A program made the position numbers and the translations under genes. A stretch of 64,000 nucleotides of DNA from assembly GCF_039851965.1 (NCBI RefSeq), contig NZ_CP156674.1:1302001-1366000 (forward strand), given 5' to 3'. Source of the stretch: Pseudalkalibacillus hwajinpoensis. GTDB taxonomy: Bacteria > Bacillota > Bacilli > Bacillales > Guptibacillaceae. This document shows positions 28,287 through 37,213 of the stretch, in pieces. Under the pieces are notes generated by a model. The model ran no database searches. It saw nothing but the letters and a program-made list of their open reading frames with translations, and was not told the DNA's origin. Positions within the stretch are counted from its first letter, which is position 1. Every line of letters starts with the position of its first letter.

Positions 28287-29612
28287 TTATTTAAATACAC
28301 CTGCATCCATTTCTTTTAAAATCTTCGTTTCATCTTTATGAATCGATAGTTTAAGAGAAGGAGCTAGCGTGCCACCGAAGTGATTGAACTGGAACTGCTC
28401 TGACTGCTGGCCAAGTTCATCAATTGTTACGCCATTCAAGTCATAGAAGTTTGCAAAGCTGATGACTGTACCGTTAGGCATAACCATCCATGAGTAAGTT
28501 TGATATGGCTCGTTCTCAGGGTTCGCAACAACAAGACCGCTATCATTAAGTGGTTCATAGTTAGAAGTTAACGAGTCCGATACGAAACCGTAAAGACCAT
28601 CTGGGCCATCAGTTCCTGGAGCAAATTTGTTTTTGTGCGTATCAGTGAAAAGGTAGTATTTATTCCCTTTCGTTACGATATGTGGCCGCTCAAGTTCCTG
28701 GTTCAAGCTATTTGCTTCCATAAGTGGAGGCATGATTTCAAACTCAGTGTACTCATCGTTCTCTGCTTTCGCAATACCGATGTTACCATTAAATAGTTTC
28801 GACTCTTCCGGTACATCATCTACTGTAGCGAAATCTTCTGATCCGATATGCTCCTGTTCAACAGAACGCTCTGCAGGCGTGCCGCCAGAGTTTCCTTCGA
28901 ATAGGATATATTCTTCACCCGATTTAGGATCTTCAAAGAACCATGGGTCACGGAATGCATAAGCAATGTCTCCCTGCTTACTTTGTTCCATAGTCTGGTA
29001 GTACTCGCCATCTGGTTCAAGAATGACTTCGTGATCAGACCAGTTATTGAACTCAATGCCCTTACTTGATGCATCAACATCAGCTGAGGCCTTTACAAGA
29101 CGCTGCTCATAAGTAAGCTGTTCCTCACCTTTACGACCAGTTGCTGTATAGAAGAAATTGATTTCGCCGTCTTCAATCATGGCAGAACCTGCCCACTGAC
29201 GTGAACCTAGCTGCTCTTCATTGAAAACAGTTCCGCCAAGTTTCCAGTCTTTACCGTTCTTCGAAACGAAATAACGAATTTCAGCAATATCGTGACGCTT
29301 CCCTGGCAATACATCACTAGGTGCAGTAAGTGAGAAAATCACTTTGTATCCGTTTAGTGTTGCGATTGAACCATCTTTGTTTCGAAGAGGCCATGTATCC
29401 CAGATGTGGTAATCCGGGGCTATTTGCTCAAGATCCTCTGTGTTTATTTCAGGTGCTGTGTTGTCTTTGTTCTGAACAATTTTTGATACGTCTTCTCTTG
29501 TCCAATTAGATGGTTCAACGTCTGCTGCAAATCCAGTAGCAGGAGCAAAGCTTGAGAACAGGATAGCGAATCCGAGAACGGAAGTCGCTACTGTTTTTGA
29601 AAACTTATTCAT
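28287..29612 (-). CDS. sacB: Secreted levansucrase-type fructosyltransferase (GH68), copy 2
   Basis: 441 residues. A Sec signal peptide ends near GFAAD. GH68 landmarks are nucleophile Asp72 in WDTWPLRN, the RDP transition-state stabiliser Asp222 in FRDPWFF, and acid/base Glu308 in ELERPHI. GSRQWAGSAM is also present. Splits sucrose and transfers fructose to levan or water outside the cell. AAGGAGA lies 9 nt before ATG 29612. It follows the other GH68 gene by 34 nt, so they are co-transcribed. Whether the product is levan, inulin or oligomers cannot be told from sequence alone. Confidence 0.93.
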   Translation of the reverse strand: MNKFSKTVATSVLGFAILFSSFAPATGFAADVEPSNWTREDVSKIVQNKDNTAPEINTEDLEQIAPDYHIWDTWPLRNKDGSIATLNGYKVIFSLTAPSDVLPGKRHDIAEIRYFVSKNGKDWKLGGTVFNEEQLGSRQWAGSAMIEDGEINFFYTATGRKGEEQLTYEQRLVKASADVDASSKGIEFNNWSDHEVILEPDGEYYQTMEQSKQGDIAYAFRDPWFFEDPKSGEEYILFEGNSGGTPAERSVEQEHIGSEDFATVDDVPEESKLFNGNIGIAKAENDEYTEFEIMPPLMEANSLNQELERPHIVTKGNKYYLFTDTHKNKFAPGTDGPDGLYGFVSDSLTSNYEPLNDSGLVVANPENEPYQTYSWMVMPNGTVISFANFYDLNGVTIDELGQQSEQFQFNHFGGTLAPSLKLSIHKDETKILKEMDAGVFK

Positions 29613-29646
29613 GTGTGTAAGTCTCCTTTATTCTGGTTTCCCAGTT

Positions 29647-30957
29647 TTAATGTGATGGAATAATTTGGCCTGGCTTAAGTGCCCCGTTCACTTTCGTTTC
29701 GTCACCATGAATGGATAACTTAATCGTTGGTGCAAATGTACCGCCATACTGTAGCTCACCATTCTCGTCGCGATATTCATTCACGAAACTGATAACTGTA
29801 CCGTTTGGCATAACTGCATGTGAATATGTCATGAAAGGATCATCTTCAGGGTTTGCTACAACAAGACCATTACCGTTTAATGGCTCGTAGTCACCACGAA
29901 GGGAATCATTCGTAAAGCCATAAAGACCATCAGGACCAGTTAATCCAGGTGCGAATGTAAACTTATGCGTAATTGTAAACAGGTAATAGTCGCCACCTTT
30001 TACAAGAATATGTGGACGTTCTAGCTGCTGGTTAACACCATTTGCTTCTAAAAGTGGAGGTAACAATTCAAACTCTGTTAAATCTCCATTTTCAGCTTCT
30101 GCAATACCAACGTTACCGTTATAGTCTTCAGCGCCAGCTGGAACTTCGTGACTTGCACGGAATTCAGCGTCACCGATGTTTTCTGGATTAAGTGTTTTCT
30201 CATCTCCAGCAGTGTTTCCTTCAAAGATTAAGTATTCTTTTCCTGTTTTAGGGTCTTGAAAAAACCATGGGTCACGGAATGAATAAATGATATCGCCTGT
30301 TTTCTGTTCTTGAGTTTCATAATACTCGCCATCTGCTTCAGCTAAGATTTCATGCTCACCAAAATTACTGAGTTCAACTGATTTTGATTTTTTATCTGCT
30401 TCGATATCAAATGTTGTTTTCGCTAGACGTTGTTCAAACGTTGTCTGTTCTTCACCTTTACGACCTGATGCTGTATAGAAAAGATGAACCTTACCGTCTT
30501 CTTCCATCATTGCAGAACCTGCCCACTGGCGAGAACCAAGTGCTTCCTCTGGATCATAAGCAACGCCACCCATTGTCCAGTCCTTACCGTTCTTGGAATA
30601 GAAGTAGCGAATTTGAGCTTCGTCGTGACGACCGCTCCACGTATATTCTTTTGATGCTGTAAGTGCAAAAACAACTTTATAACCGTTTACAGTCGCGATT
30701 GATCCATCACGGTTACGTAGTGGCCATGTATCCCAAACCCAATAGTCCGGTGCAACTTCATCTACATTGTCGATATTAGGTGCCGTGTTGTCCTTTGTTA
30801 GGTCAAAATTCTGAGCATCTTGACGAGACCAGATTGCTGTTTCAGCTTCGCTTTCAGCTGCTTGTGCTGATAGTGGCATTCCAGAAAATCCACCTACAAG
30901 CATAATTGTGGATAATGCAATCCCCTTAAAAACAGAAGACTTTTTCATGTTCCCCAT
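29647..30957 (-). CDS. Secreted levansucrase-type fructosyltransferase (GH68), copy 1
   Basis: 436 residues with signal peptide ending AQAAE. Catalytic residues are Asp76 in WDTWPLRN, Asp229 in FRDPWFF and Glu313 in QLERPHI. Close paralogue of the next gene, but with different loops: it lacks the about 20-residue QQSEQFQFNHF insertion near the C-terminus and has a shorter segment before the YNGNVGI block. GAGGAG precedes ATG 30957 by 8 nt. Head of a two-gene operon with a good sigma-A promoter. Confidence 0.92.
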   Translation of the reverse strand: MGNMKKSSVFKGIALSTIMLVGGFSGMPLSAQAAESEAETAIWSRQDAQNFDLTKDNTAPNIDNVDEVAPDYWVWDTWPLRNRDGSIATVNGYKVVFALTASKEYTWSGRHDEAQIRYFYSKNGKDWTMGGVAYDPEEALGSRQWAGSAMMEEDGKVHLFYTASGRKGEEQTTFEQRLAKTTFDIEADKKSKSVELSNFGEHEILAEADGEYYETQEQKTGDIIYSFRDPWFFQDPKTGKEYLIFEGNTAGDEKTLNPENIGDAEFRASHEVPAGAEDYNGNVGIAEAENGDLTEFELLPPLLEANGVNQQLERPHILVKGGDYYLFTITHKFTFAPGLTGPDGLYGFTNDSLRGDYEPLNGNGLVVANPEDDPFMTYSHAVMPNGTVISFVNEYRDENGELQYGGTFAPTIKLSIHGDETKVNGALKPGQIIPSH

Positions 30958-31002
30958 TCGTCACACTCCTCATAATTTGGTTGAAATGTTTGATTCACCA
31001 TC

Positions 31003-31031
31003 ACTGTATGGAAATTATGTGAAATCGTCAA
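31003..31031 (-). promoter_or_regulatory. Sigma-A-type promoter of the GH68 operon
   Basis: TTGACG (31031-31026), 17-nt spacer, TACAGT (31008-31003) on the minus strand, 45 nt upstream of the first GH68 start. Confidence 0.65.
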
Positions 31032-31358
31032 CACATCCAAAAAGGCACTTTTCTTGCAGGCCTTTTGATAGATAGGCGCTGCCTGATCAATAAGGAAATC
31101 AATTTTCAAACTAAAATGAAAGGGTTAACATTGTCAGAATAATTAGCCCTAAAGAATCAGTAATCGATTCCACATATAGGATCTAAGACCCACCCTTTAT
31201 TACAGGTATTTAATCAAATTGTTAAAGTTGCAATGGGAAAAATAGTATTGTTGTAAGTGAAGGTCTGAGATTGCTCCTCTAATACCTTTGCCACTTAATG
31301 TGCAAAGCAATCATACTCGATTATAATAAAGAGAACATTACAAAAGGAGGGAATAACA
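31032..31358. other. Intergenic region between divergent GH68 and dipeptidase genes
   Basis: A hairpin AAAAGGC/GCCTTTT (31040-31046, 31060-31066) followed by T residues on the minus strand lies just upstream of the GH68 promoter. It could be a terminator or part of a leader if transcription starts further upstream. I saw no recognisable SacY-type antiterminator site. On the plus strand a TATAAT at 31322-31327, with only a weak -35, precedes the dipeptidase; AAAGGAGGG is its ribosome site. Confidence 0.5.
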
Positions 31359-32708
31359 ATGAAAGATACCATTCAACTACATAAGGATTCATTTCTAGAA
31401 GAGCTTCAGGAATTCTTAAAGATTCCTAGCATTTCAGCTATTGCAGACCATAAAGAGGATGTTCAAAAAGGGGCTAAATGGGTAGCGAACTCATTGGAAA
31501 AAACCGGAATGGAACATGTCGAGATTATTGAAACTGACGGACACCCAATTGTTTATGCGGACTGGCTTCATGCAGATGGAAAGCCGACTGTCCTTATTTA
31601 TGGACACTATGATGTCCAGCCTGCTGACCCCATAAATCTCTGGGAAACACCTCCATTCGACCCGGTTATTCGCGATAACAAACTATTTGCACGTGGCGCA
31701 ACGGATGATAAAGGACAATTGTTTATTCATATTAAAGCAATGGAACTATTAATGAAAGAAAACGGTAAGCTCCCAGTAAATGTGAAGTTCTGCATTGAAG
31801 GCGAAGAAGAAATTGCGAGTCCTCACCTTGGACCTTTTATCGAAAATCATACCGAAAAACTGGCAGCAGATGCAGTCGTTATCTCAGATACGTCTTTTAT
31901 AAAAGAAGGGTTGCCAGCCATTTGCACCTCTCTCCGAGGTGCACTGGCCATGGAAGTAACCGTGAAGACAGCGAATACCGATTTGCACTCAGGGGTCTAC
32001 GGTGGCGGAGTGCCAAATGCCGTCCATTCTCTGCTCAGTCTCCTTGATAGTTTGCACAATAAAGACGGATCTATTGCCGTTGAGGGTTTTTATGATGGAG
32101 TACCTGAAGTAACAGATCAATTAAGAGAAGAAATTGCGCAGATTCCTTCAGATGAAGTGGCGATGAAGAAAGAGCTTGGTTTAACAGCTTTATTTGGAGA
32201 AGAAGGATTTACTTTCAAGGAACAGACTGGCATCCGTCCGACACTTGAAATCAACGGAATTTCAGGTGGCTATCAAGGAGATGGCATTAAAACTGTTATC
32301 CCATCTGAAGCTAGTGGAAAAATTAGCTGCCGCCTTGTTGGTGAGCAGGATCCTCAGAACATCTATGAACGAATCGAAAAACATTTCCAAGACCATCTGC
32401 CAATGGGAACAACGCTTACCGTTAACCAATTCATTCAGGCAAAACCTGTCTCTCTAGACTCACAGAATCCAATGATTCAGAAAGCAGCAGACGCGTATGA
32501 AATGGTTTATGGCGTTCGAGCGCTATTTCCGAAGGAAGGCGGTTCCATCCCAATTGTTGAAGTTTTCGCGCGTGTACTAGAAGCACCTGTAGTGCTGATG
32601 GGCTTCGGCCTCCCATCTGAGAATTTACATGCACCAAATGAACATTTCCATCTCGAGAATTTCACAAAAGGGATCGAGACTGTGTGTGAATACTTTACAT
32701 CTCTTTAA
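31359..32708 (+). CDS. M20 family dipeptidase
   Basis: 449 residues. Metal-binding motifs are GHYDVQPAD (His and Asp), ATDDKGQ, and EGEEEIASPH with the general-base Glu; HAPNEHFHLENF carries the late His. A two-zinc aminoacyl dipeptidase, cytoplasmic. Its TAA stop is at the exact edge of a group II intron inserted in the antisense direction; the last A of the stop codon is intron sequence, but the uninterrupted site would also supply A. Confidence 0.93.
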   Translation: MKDTIQLHKDSFLEELQEFLKIPSISAIADHKEDVQKGAKWVANSLEKTGMEHVEIIETDGHPIVYADWLHADGKPTVLIYGHYDVQPADPINLWETPPFDPVIRDNKLFARGATDDKGQLFIHIKAMELLMKENGKLPVNVKFCIEGEEEIASPHLGPFIENHTEKLAADAVVISDTSFIKEGLPAICTSLRGALAMEVTVKTANTDLHSGVYGGGVPNAVHSLLSLLDSLHNKDGSIAVEGFYDGVPEVTDQLREEIAQIPSDEVAMKKELGLTALFGEEGFTFKEQTGIRPTLEINGISGGYQGDGIKTVIPSEASGKISCRLVGEQDPQNIYERIEKHFQDHLPMGTTLTVNQFIQAKPVSLDSQNPMIQKAADAYEMVYGVRALFPKEGGSIPIVEVFARVLEAPVVLMGFGLPSENLHAPNEHFHLENFTKGIETVCEYFTSL

Positions 32709-34569
32709 TCGAGTAGGAGGGGGTGACTAACCCCCGACCTCTCACACCACCGTACGTACGGATCCGTATACGGCGGTTTCATGAAAATCTAACGTGCTTC
32801 TAACGATTTTAATCCTAACTGACGCCAATACTTGTCATTGAAGGTACGGTGGAGGATCGGGCTACCGGCAATTCGCCAGTAGCCTTTTCTTGTGTTGCTC
32901 CATTCAAAAGCTTTCGCTTTTGTAACACCTAATGAAAGGAGTTGTTTCCTTCTTGTTTTAGGTGTTTTCCATTCCTTCCACCGGATCATTCGTAATCTCC
33001 TTCTCAACCATGCCATTAATTCTCTAAAAGTTGATGTCGTTTCAGCGAGCTGGAAATAGTTTCGCCACCCTACAATGAATTTGTTTAATTTCTTGATTCG
33101 ATCGGACATCGCTAAACTCCACTTTCGTGATGTTAAGCGTCGAAGTTCCTGTTTTGCTCGTTGGATTGATTGTTTCGCGACCCTGATTTTCGAGTCTCGG
33201 TGGAGCGTGAAACTAAACCCAAGGAACGTTCGTTTCCACGGGCGGTCAATCGCACTCTTTTCCTTATTAACTTTTAGTTTTAATTTCTTCTTGATAAACT
33301 GGCTGATATTTCGAAGGATTCGTTCGGCTGCTCTTCTTGAGCCTACGTAAATCTGACAATCGTCGGCGTATCGAACGAAACGAATACCTCTTGACTCCAA
33401 TTCCTTATCCAGTTCATTTAACACGATATTTGATAGAAGTGGACTTATAGGACTTCCTTGCGGTGTCCCTGCTTGGTTCGTCTGTGTTAGGCCGTTCTCC
33501 ATAACCCCAGCTTGTAGGTATCTCCGAATGATTCGAAGGATGCGACCGTCCTTAACCCGACAACTCAATGTGCGCATTAGTCGGTCGTGGTGAACGCGAT
33601 CAAAGAATTTCTCCAGATCGATATCCACCACCCACCGGTATCCGTCATTGACATATTCTTGGGCTTTTCGGACGCATCGTGTGCTCGTTTTCCTGGTCGG
33701 AACCCGTAGCTTGAGTTGGAAAACGACGGATCGTAGATCCGTTGAAGATAAAGGTTGATAGCTTGTTGGATGAAGCGATCCATGGCGGTTGGAATGCCTA
33801 GCTTTCGTTTGCCTCCGTTCGGTTTCGGGATTTCGACACGACGGACGGGTGACGGTTGATAGGTTCCATCCAGAAGTTGTGCTTCAATCTCATTCCAGGA
33901 CTCCGAGATCTGGGATTTCAGTTCAGACGTGGGAATGTGATCAACGCCGTGACTCCCTTTGTTTCGGACCACTCGTCGATAGGCTTCGTTTAAATTGTTC
34001 CGATGAAGTATCTTTTCCAACATGCTTTCTTCCTCCACGTGACCGGTTTCTTTCCTTGTGTGGCACCAATTCTCCACGCTCCATATGCCCTCAGAGACTT
34101 CACTCCTACCTCATATGTTGAGCTGAAATGTTCTGTGTCATCGAACGATGCGTACTTCGGTAGAACCTGTTCTCTATTCATGATTCGGTCCTTCCCGTAC
34201 CATCTCGAGTTTGGAACGGTACTATGACCTCGGCTGACTTCTGATGGTTCAGTGACTTCTCTTGAAGACAGTTACCATAGGTGTATGGCGTGACCGTCAG
34301 ACCTCCCCGGGTAAGTGCACAAACTTCCTCTCCATTTACCCGCCTCATTTACTGCCATTTCCTTTGGTCATTTGGACTTCGATGTGTGTTGCCATCTCAT
34401 CCAAAAATGACAGCCTTGTATGAGATTCGTGTTCCTCGGGTCGGAGATTTGCCTCTGGCTTCCTTCAGATTCCGAGTCGCCTGGGACACCCTTGCCTTTG
34501 GCTAACGGCTACAATGACCTTTGCCGTTCGGGACTTGAACCCTATAGCGTATGCACATGCCGGGCACAC
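32708..34569 (-). mobile_element. Group II intron, probably group IIC (bacterial class C), 1,862 bp
   Basis: The 5' end on the minus strand reads GTGTGCCCGGCATG (from 34569), matching the GTGYG start. The 3' end reads CCTCCTACTCGAT with a GC-rich domain VI stem just before it, and a domain V-like hairpin sits near 32740-32780 (CCGTATACGG...CGTACGTACGG). It is inserted immediately after the 3' arm of a perfect terminator hairpin, ending TTTCTGTT, the classic target of group IIC introns. The structured RNA arms occupy about 34080-34569 and 32708-32788. It encodes a frameshifted maturase. Confidence 0.88.
32789..34023 (-). pseudogene. Group II intron reverse transcriptase/maturase with one frameshift
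   Basis: MLEKILHRNNLNEAYRRVV opens at ATG 34023 (GGAGGAAG upstream). RT blocks VEIPKPNGGKRKLGIPTAMD and SYGFRPGKRAHDA follow. At about 33679 one base is missing, and the other frame continues VRKAQEYVNDGYRWVVDIDL, then GTPQGSPISPLLSN, the catalytic RYADD box, and a maturase X domain ending YWRQLGLKSLEAR. No endonuclease domain is visible, as expected for class C. The intron therefore needs a maturase in trans to move. Confidence 0.88.
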
Positions 34570-34609
34570 AACAGAAAGAGGAGGCTCTACTTAGCCTCCT
34601 CTTTCTGTT
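34570..34609. terminator. Bidirectional terminator targeted by the intron
   Basis: 17-bp perfect stem (34570-34586 with 34593-34609), six-base loop. It sits between the convergent dipeptidase and HTH-like genes; the intron inserted at its dipeptidase-side foot, moving it 1.9 kb from the dipeptidase stop. Confidence 0.88.
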
Positions 34610-34947
34610 TAAAAATATAAAAAGCCTTCTTTTACTCTGTTTCCTTTTGCAGGCTGTTCCACCCACTTCACCTGCTGGAGTTTTGCTTCAAGCTTCAGGG
34701 CAATATGCCATTCAATCCGATGCATTAGTGTTCTCGCTTTATACGGTGAGATATCAAATTGATTCGCTGCTTCATGAAATGGAGAATACCTACGTAATAA
34801 GTTAAGATATTGATCAGGCGTTGCAGCTGATTCAATTAGTCTTATTTCTAATTCATCAATAAATTGATAGAGCTTCCGTTCCTTATCCGGAAGATGTGAC
34901 ACAATATCACGAACGAGCATCCTCATTAAATGTTCATTGCATTCCAT
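34609..34947 (-). CDS. Small hypothetical protein with possible helix-turn-helix
   Basis: 112 residues, family not recognised. Basic and helical. SPFHEAANQFDISPYKARTL then MHRIEWHIALKLE resembles a sigma-region-4-like helix-turn-helix. TAGGAG lies 10 nt before ATG 34947. It lies 19 nt downstream of the S14-like gene stop on the other side (minus strand order: S14-like gene, then this gene), so the two may share a transcript. DNA binding is inference. Confidence 0.6.
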   Translation of the reverse strand: MECNEHLMRMLVRDIVSHLPDKERKLYQFIDELEIRLIESAATPDQYLNLLRRYSPFHEAANQFDISPYKARTLMHRIEWHIALKLEAKLQQVKWVEQPAKGNRVKEGFLYF

Positions 34948-34966
34948 CCCGCATTCTCCTACCCTT

Positions 34967-35203
34967 TTACCAGCTTGACTTCTTCACCCCTGGAATCTGT
35001 CCTTTATGAGCATATTCCCGAAATGCAATTCTAGACATTCTAAATTTGCTAAGATATCCATTCGGCCACCCGGTTACTTCACAGCGATTGTTCAGGTGAG
35101 TTGGTGAAGAATCACGCGAAAGCTTACGCAACACTTCAAAATCACCTTTTTCCTTCAACTCGTTTCGGAAATTCGCATATTTCATAACGAGTTTTTGATT
35201 CAC
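34967..35203 (-). CDS. rpsN: Alternative (zinc-free) 30S ribosomal protein S14, N-terminus missing
   Basis: From KLVMKYANFRNELKEKGDFE to AFREYAHKGQIPGVKKSSW the match to the zinc-independent S14 (RpsN/YhzA, 89 residues) is close; the ribbon Cys residues of the other S14 type are replaced (NNRCEVTG keeps one). Homologues begin with about 12 basic residues (MAKKSK...) before this point. Here the frame upstream reads LDISFENPYPVNQ after a stop, with no ribosome site, and a GTG (35203) or internal ATG (35185) would have to serve. I infer a 5' lesion. Such paralogues are usually Zur-controlled; no Zur box is visible. Confidence 0.75.
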   Translation of the reverse strand: MNQKLVMKYANFRNELKEKGDFEVLRKLSRDSSPTHLNNRCEVTGWPNGYLSKFRMSRIAFREYAHKGQIPGVKKSSW

Positions 35204-35263
35204 AGGATAGGGATTCTCGAATGATATGTCTAATTATAGTATGACAGGAGGAGGATGAAACTG

Positions 35264-35734
35264 ATGACAGAGAAAAATTGGTTGAAGAAGGCGATCGAGC
35301 TAGCTACAAACAGCGTTTCAAACCATGACGGTGGACCATTTGGCGCCATTGTTGTAAAAGATGGCTCCATAGTCGGTGAGGGGATCAATCAAGTAACAAC
35401 AAACCATGATCCTACCGCTCATGCTGAAGTCGTTGCGATCAGAAATGCTTGCCGAACACTTGGAACACATCAGCTTGACGGCTGCGTGATTTATACGAGT
35501 TGTGAACCGTGTCCAATGTGTCTTGGTGCCATTTACTGGTCACGTCCTGATAAGGTTTATTACGCTGCATCGAGACATGAAGCTGCGAATGCCGGGTTTG
35601 ATGATGCTGTGATTTATAACGAAATCGAGAAGAAACCTGAAGAAAGAACGATTCCTTTTCACCATCTAGAAATGAAAGAAAAGAATGTACCGTTCGATAG
35701 CTGGCTGGAACATGAGGAAAGAGTAAACTACTAA
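35264..35734 (+). CDS. guaD: Guanine deaminase
   Basis: 156 residues from ATG 35264 (MTEKNWLKKAIELA; AGGAGGAGG 9 nt upstream; an earlier ATG at 35255 is too close). The cytidine-deaminase fold zinc motifs are PTAHAEVVA and SCEPCPMCLGAIYWSRP. AGFDDAVIYNEI and the C-terminal domain-swapped tail resemble Bacillus GuaD, which converts guanine to xanthine. Single gene with its own terminator. Confidence 0.92.
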   Translation: MTEKNWLKKAIELATNSVSNHDGGPFGAIVVKDGSIVGEGINQVTTNHDPTAHAEVVAIRNACRTLGTHQLDGCVIYTSCEPCPMCLGAIYWSRPDKVYYAASRHEAANAGFDDAVIYNEIEKKPEERTIPFHHLEMKEKNVPFDSWLEHEERVNY

Positions 35735-35807
35735 AAAGAAGATAAAGGGGTAATTCTATCTATACGGATTCAAAGGCATATGGATCTCTATGGTTAAGTC
35801 TGTACGT

Positions 35808-35843
35808 AAAAAGGAACTTCCTAGATTCGGAAGTTCCTTTTTT
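35808..35843 (+). terminator. Terminator after guaD
   Basis: 14-bp perfect stem AAAAAGGAACTTCC/GGAAGTTCCTTTTT with a seven-base loop and T-run. Confidence 0.9.
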
Positions 35844-35919
35844 GATGGTACTGAAGCGTGATAGCTCCCCTTTATTTAAATCTCTTGAAGACTTCCTAGA
35901 ACACTTGGATACAGAAAAA

Positions 35920-37023
35920 CTAGTATAACTTTTGAAGTGCTTCTTTATCAAAAGGTAATAAATCATTTGTTCTACCATCGTGCACTTTCCTTACCCACTC
36001 AGGATCCATTAATAGAGAACGTCCAATCGCCACCAAATCAAACTCTTCCTTATCCAGCTTTTCGATAAGACCATCCAGACTGGTTGTGTTAGCTCCAGAA
36101 AAGCTTGTGAATTCTCCATCGAGTCCAACTGACCCTACAGAAATTACTGGTTTTCCTGTTAGTTTCTTCGTCCATCCTGCCAAATTCAAACCAGAACCTT
36201 CGAATTCCTGCTCCCAAAAACGACGTGTGGAACAGTGGAAAATGTCTACTCCTGCTTCTACCAGAGGCTGTAGGAAACGCTCTAATTCATCCGGCGTTTC
36301 AGCAAGTTTAGCTTTGAAATCATTCATTTTCCATTGAGAAAATCGAAAGATAATTGGAAAATCCGGTCCAACTTCACGGCGGCATGCTTCTATAACTTCA
36401 ACTGCAAATTGAGTTCTCCCAACAATATCTCCGCCATAACGATCCGTACGCTGGTTTGTGTTATCCCAGAAGAATTGATCGATTAAATAACCATGTGCCC
36501 CATGAATTTCGATGCCGTCGAATCCAATGCGTTTTGCATCAGCTGCTGCTTGAGCATAAGCTTCTACCATTTGGACAACCTCTATTTCGCTCATTGGCTC
36601 CGTTACTTTATCACCTGACAAACTGAGGCCCGATGGTCCAACAGGTAACGCTTCTTTATTTGGAAGGTCTCCTTTATCACGGGTCATCCCCACATGCCAG
36701 AGCTGGGGTACAATTTTCCCTCCAACGTTATGAACTTCCTTCACTACATTAGCCCAGCCGTTCAATGATTCTTCACCATAAAATAAAGGTATACTAGCAC
36801 CTGAAACAGAAGCCGGGTGATTAATCCCTGTTCCTTCCGTTACAATTAAGCCTACTTCATTTTCAGATCTGCGTCGGTAATAGGCTGCCACATCTTCTCC
36901 CGGTATGCCATCTGGTGAAAACCCTCGTGTCATAGGAGCCATCACCGTACGATTGGACAATTTTATTTTCTTATTCGTGAATGTTTGAAATAATGGCTCA
37001 GTAGATCTATTTGTATTACTCAA
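35920..37023 (-). CDS. Old Yellow Enzyme family NADH:flavin oxidoreductase
   Basis: 367 residues. TIM barrel with NRTVMAPMTRGF, QLWHVGM, IEIHGAHGYLIDQFFWD (substrate His and following His), NQRTDRYGG and AIGRSLLMDPEWV. FMN-dependent ene reductase of the 12-oxophytodienoate/NemA type, reducing activated alkenes or nitro compounds. Single gene. Confidence 0.93.
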   Translation of the reverse strand: MSNTNRSTEPLFQTFTNKKIKLSNRTVMAPMTRGFSPDGIPGEDVAAYYRRRSENEVGLIVTEGTGINHPASVSGASIPLFYGEESLNGWANVVKEVHNVGGKIVPQLWHVGMTRDKGDLPNKEALPVGPSGLSLSGDKVTEPMSEIEVVQMVEAYAQAAADAKRIGFDGIEIHGAHGYLIDQFFWDNTNQRTDRYGGDIVGRTQFAVEVIEACRREVGPDFPIIFRFSQWKMNDFKAKLAETPDELERFLQPLVEAGVDIFHCSTRRFWEQEFEGSGLNLAGWTKKLTGKPVISVGSVGLDGEFTSFSGANTTSLDGLIEKLDKEEFDLVAIGRSLLMDPEWVRKVHDGRTNDLLPFDKEALQKLY

Positions 37024-37213
37024 TATATCTCCTCCTCTTTCCTCGATAGAATAGTTATTATTTCAAAAACCATTCAGAAAGAAAAGAAATCTGTTTCTAA
37101 ATTGTCTAGTAACAAGCCAAATAGTTAATTAAATCACTGATTCCAATTTAACCTTATTTCTTTACTCAACTTGTGGGACTCCTTCACCAACTATTAATGG
37201 TTAACATCTCTAA

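Noticed and set aside
32431..32637. Small frames at the dipeptidase end
   Set aside because: Shadows of the M20 gene.
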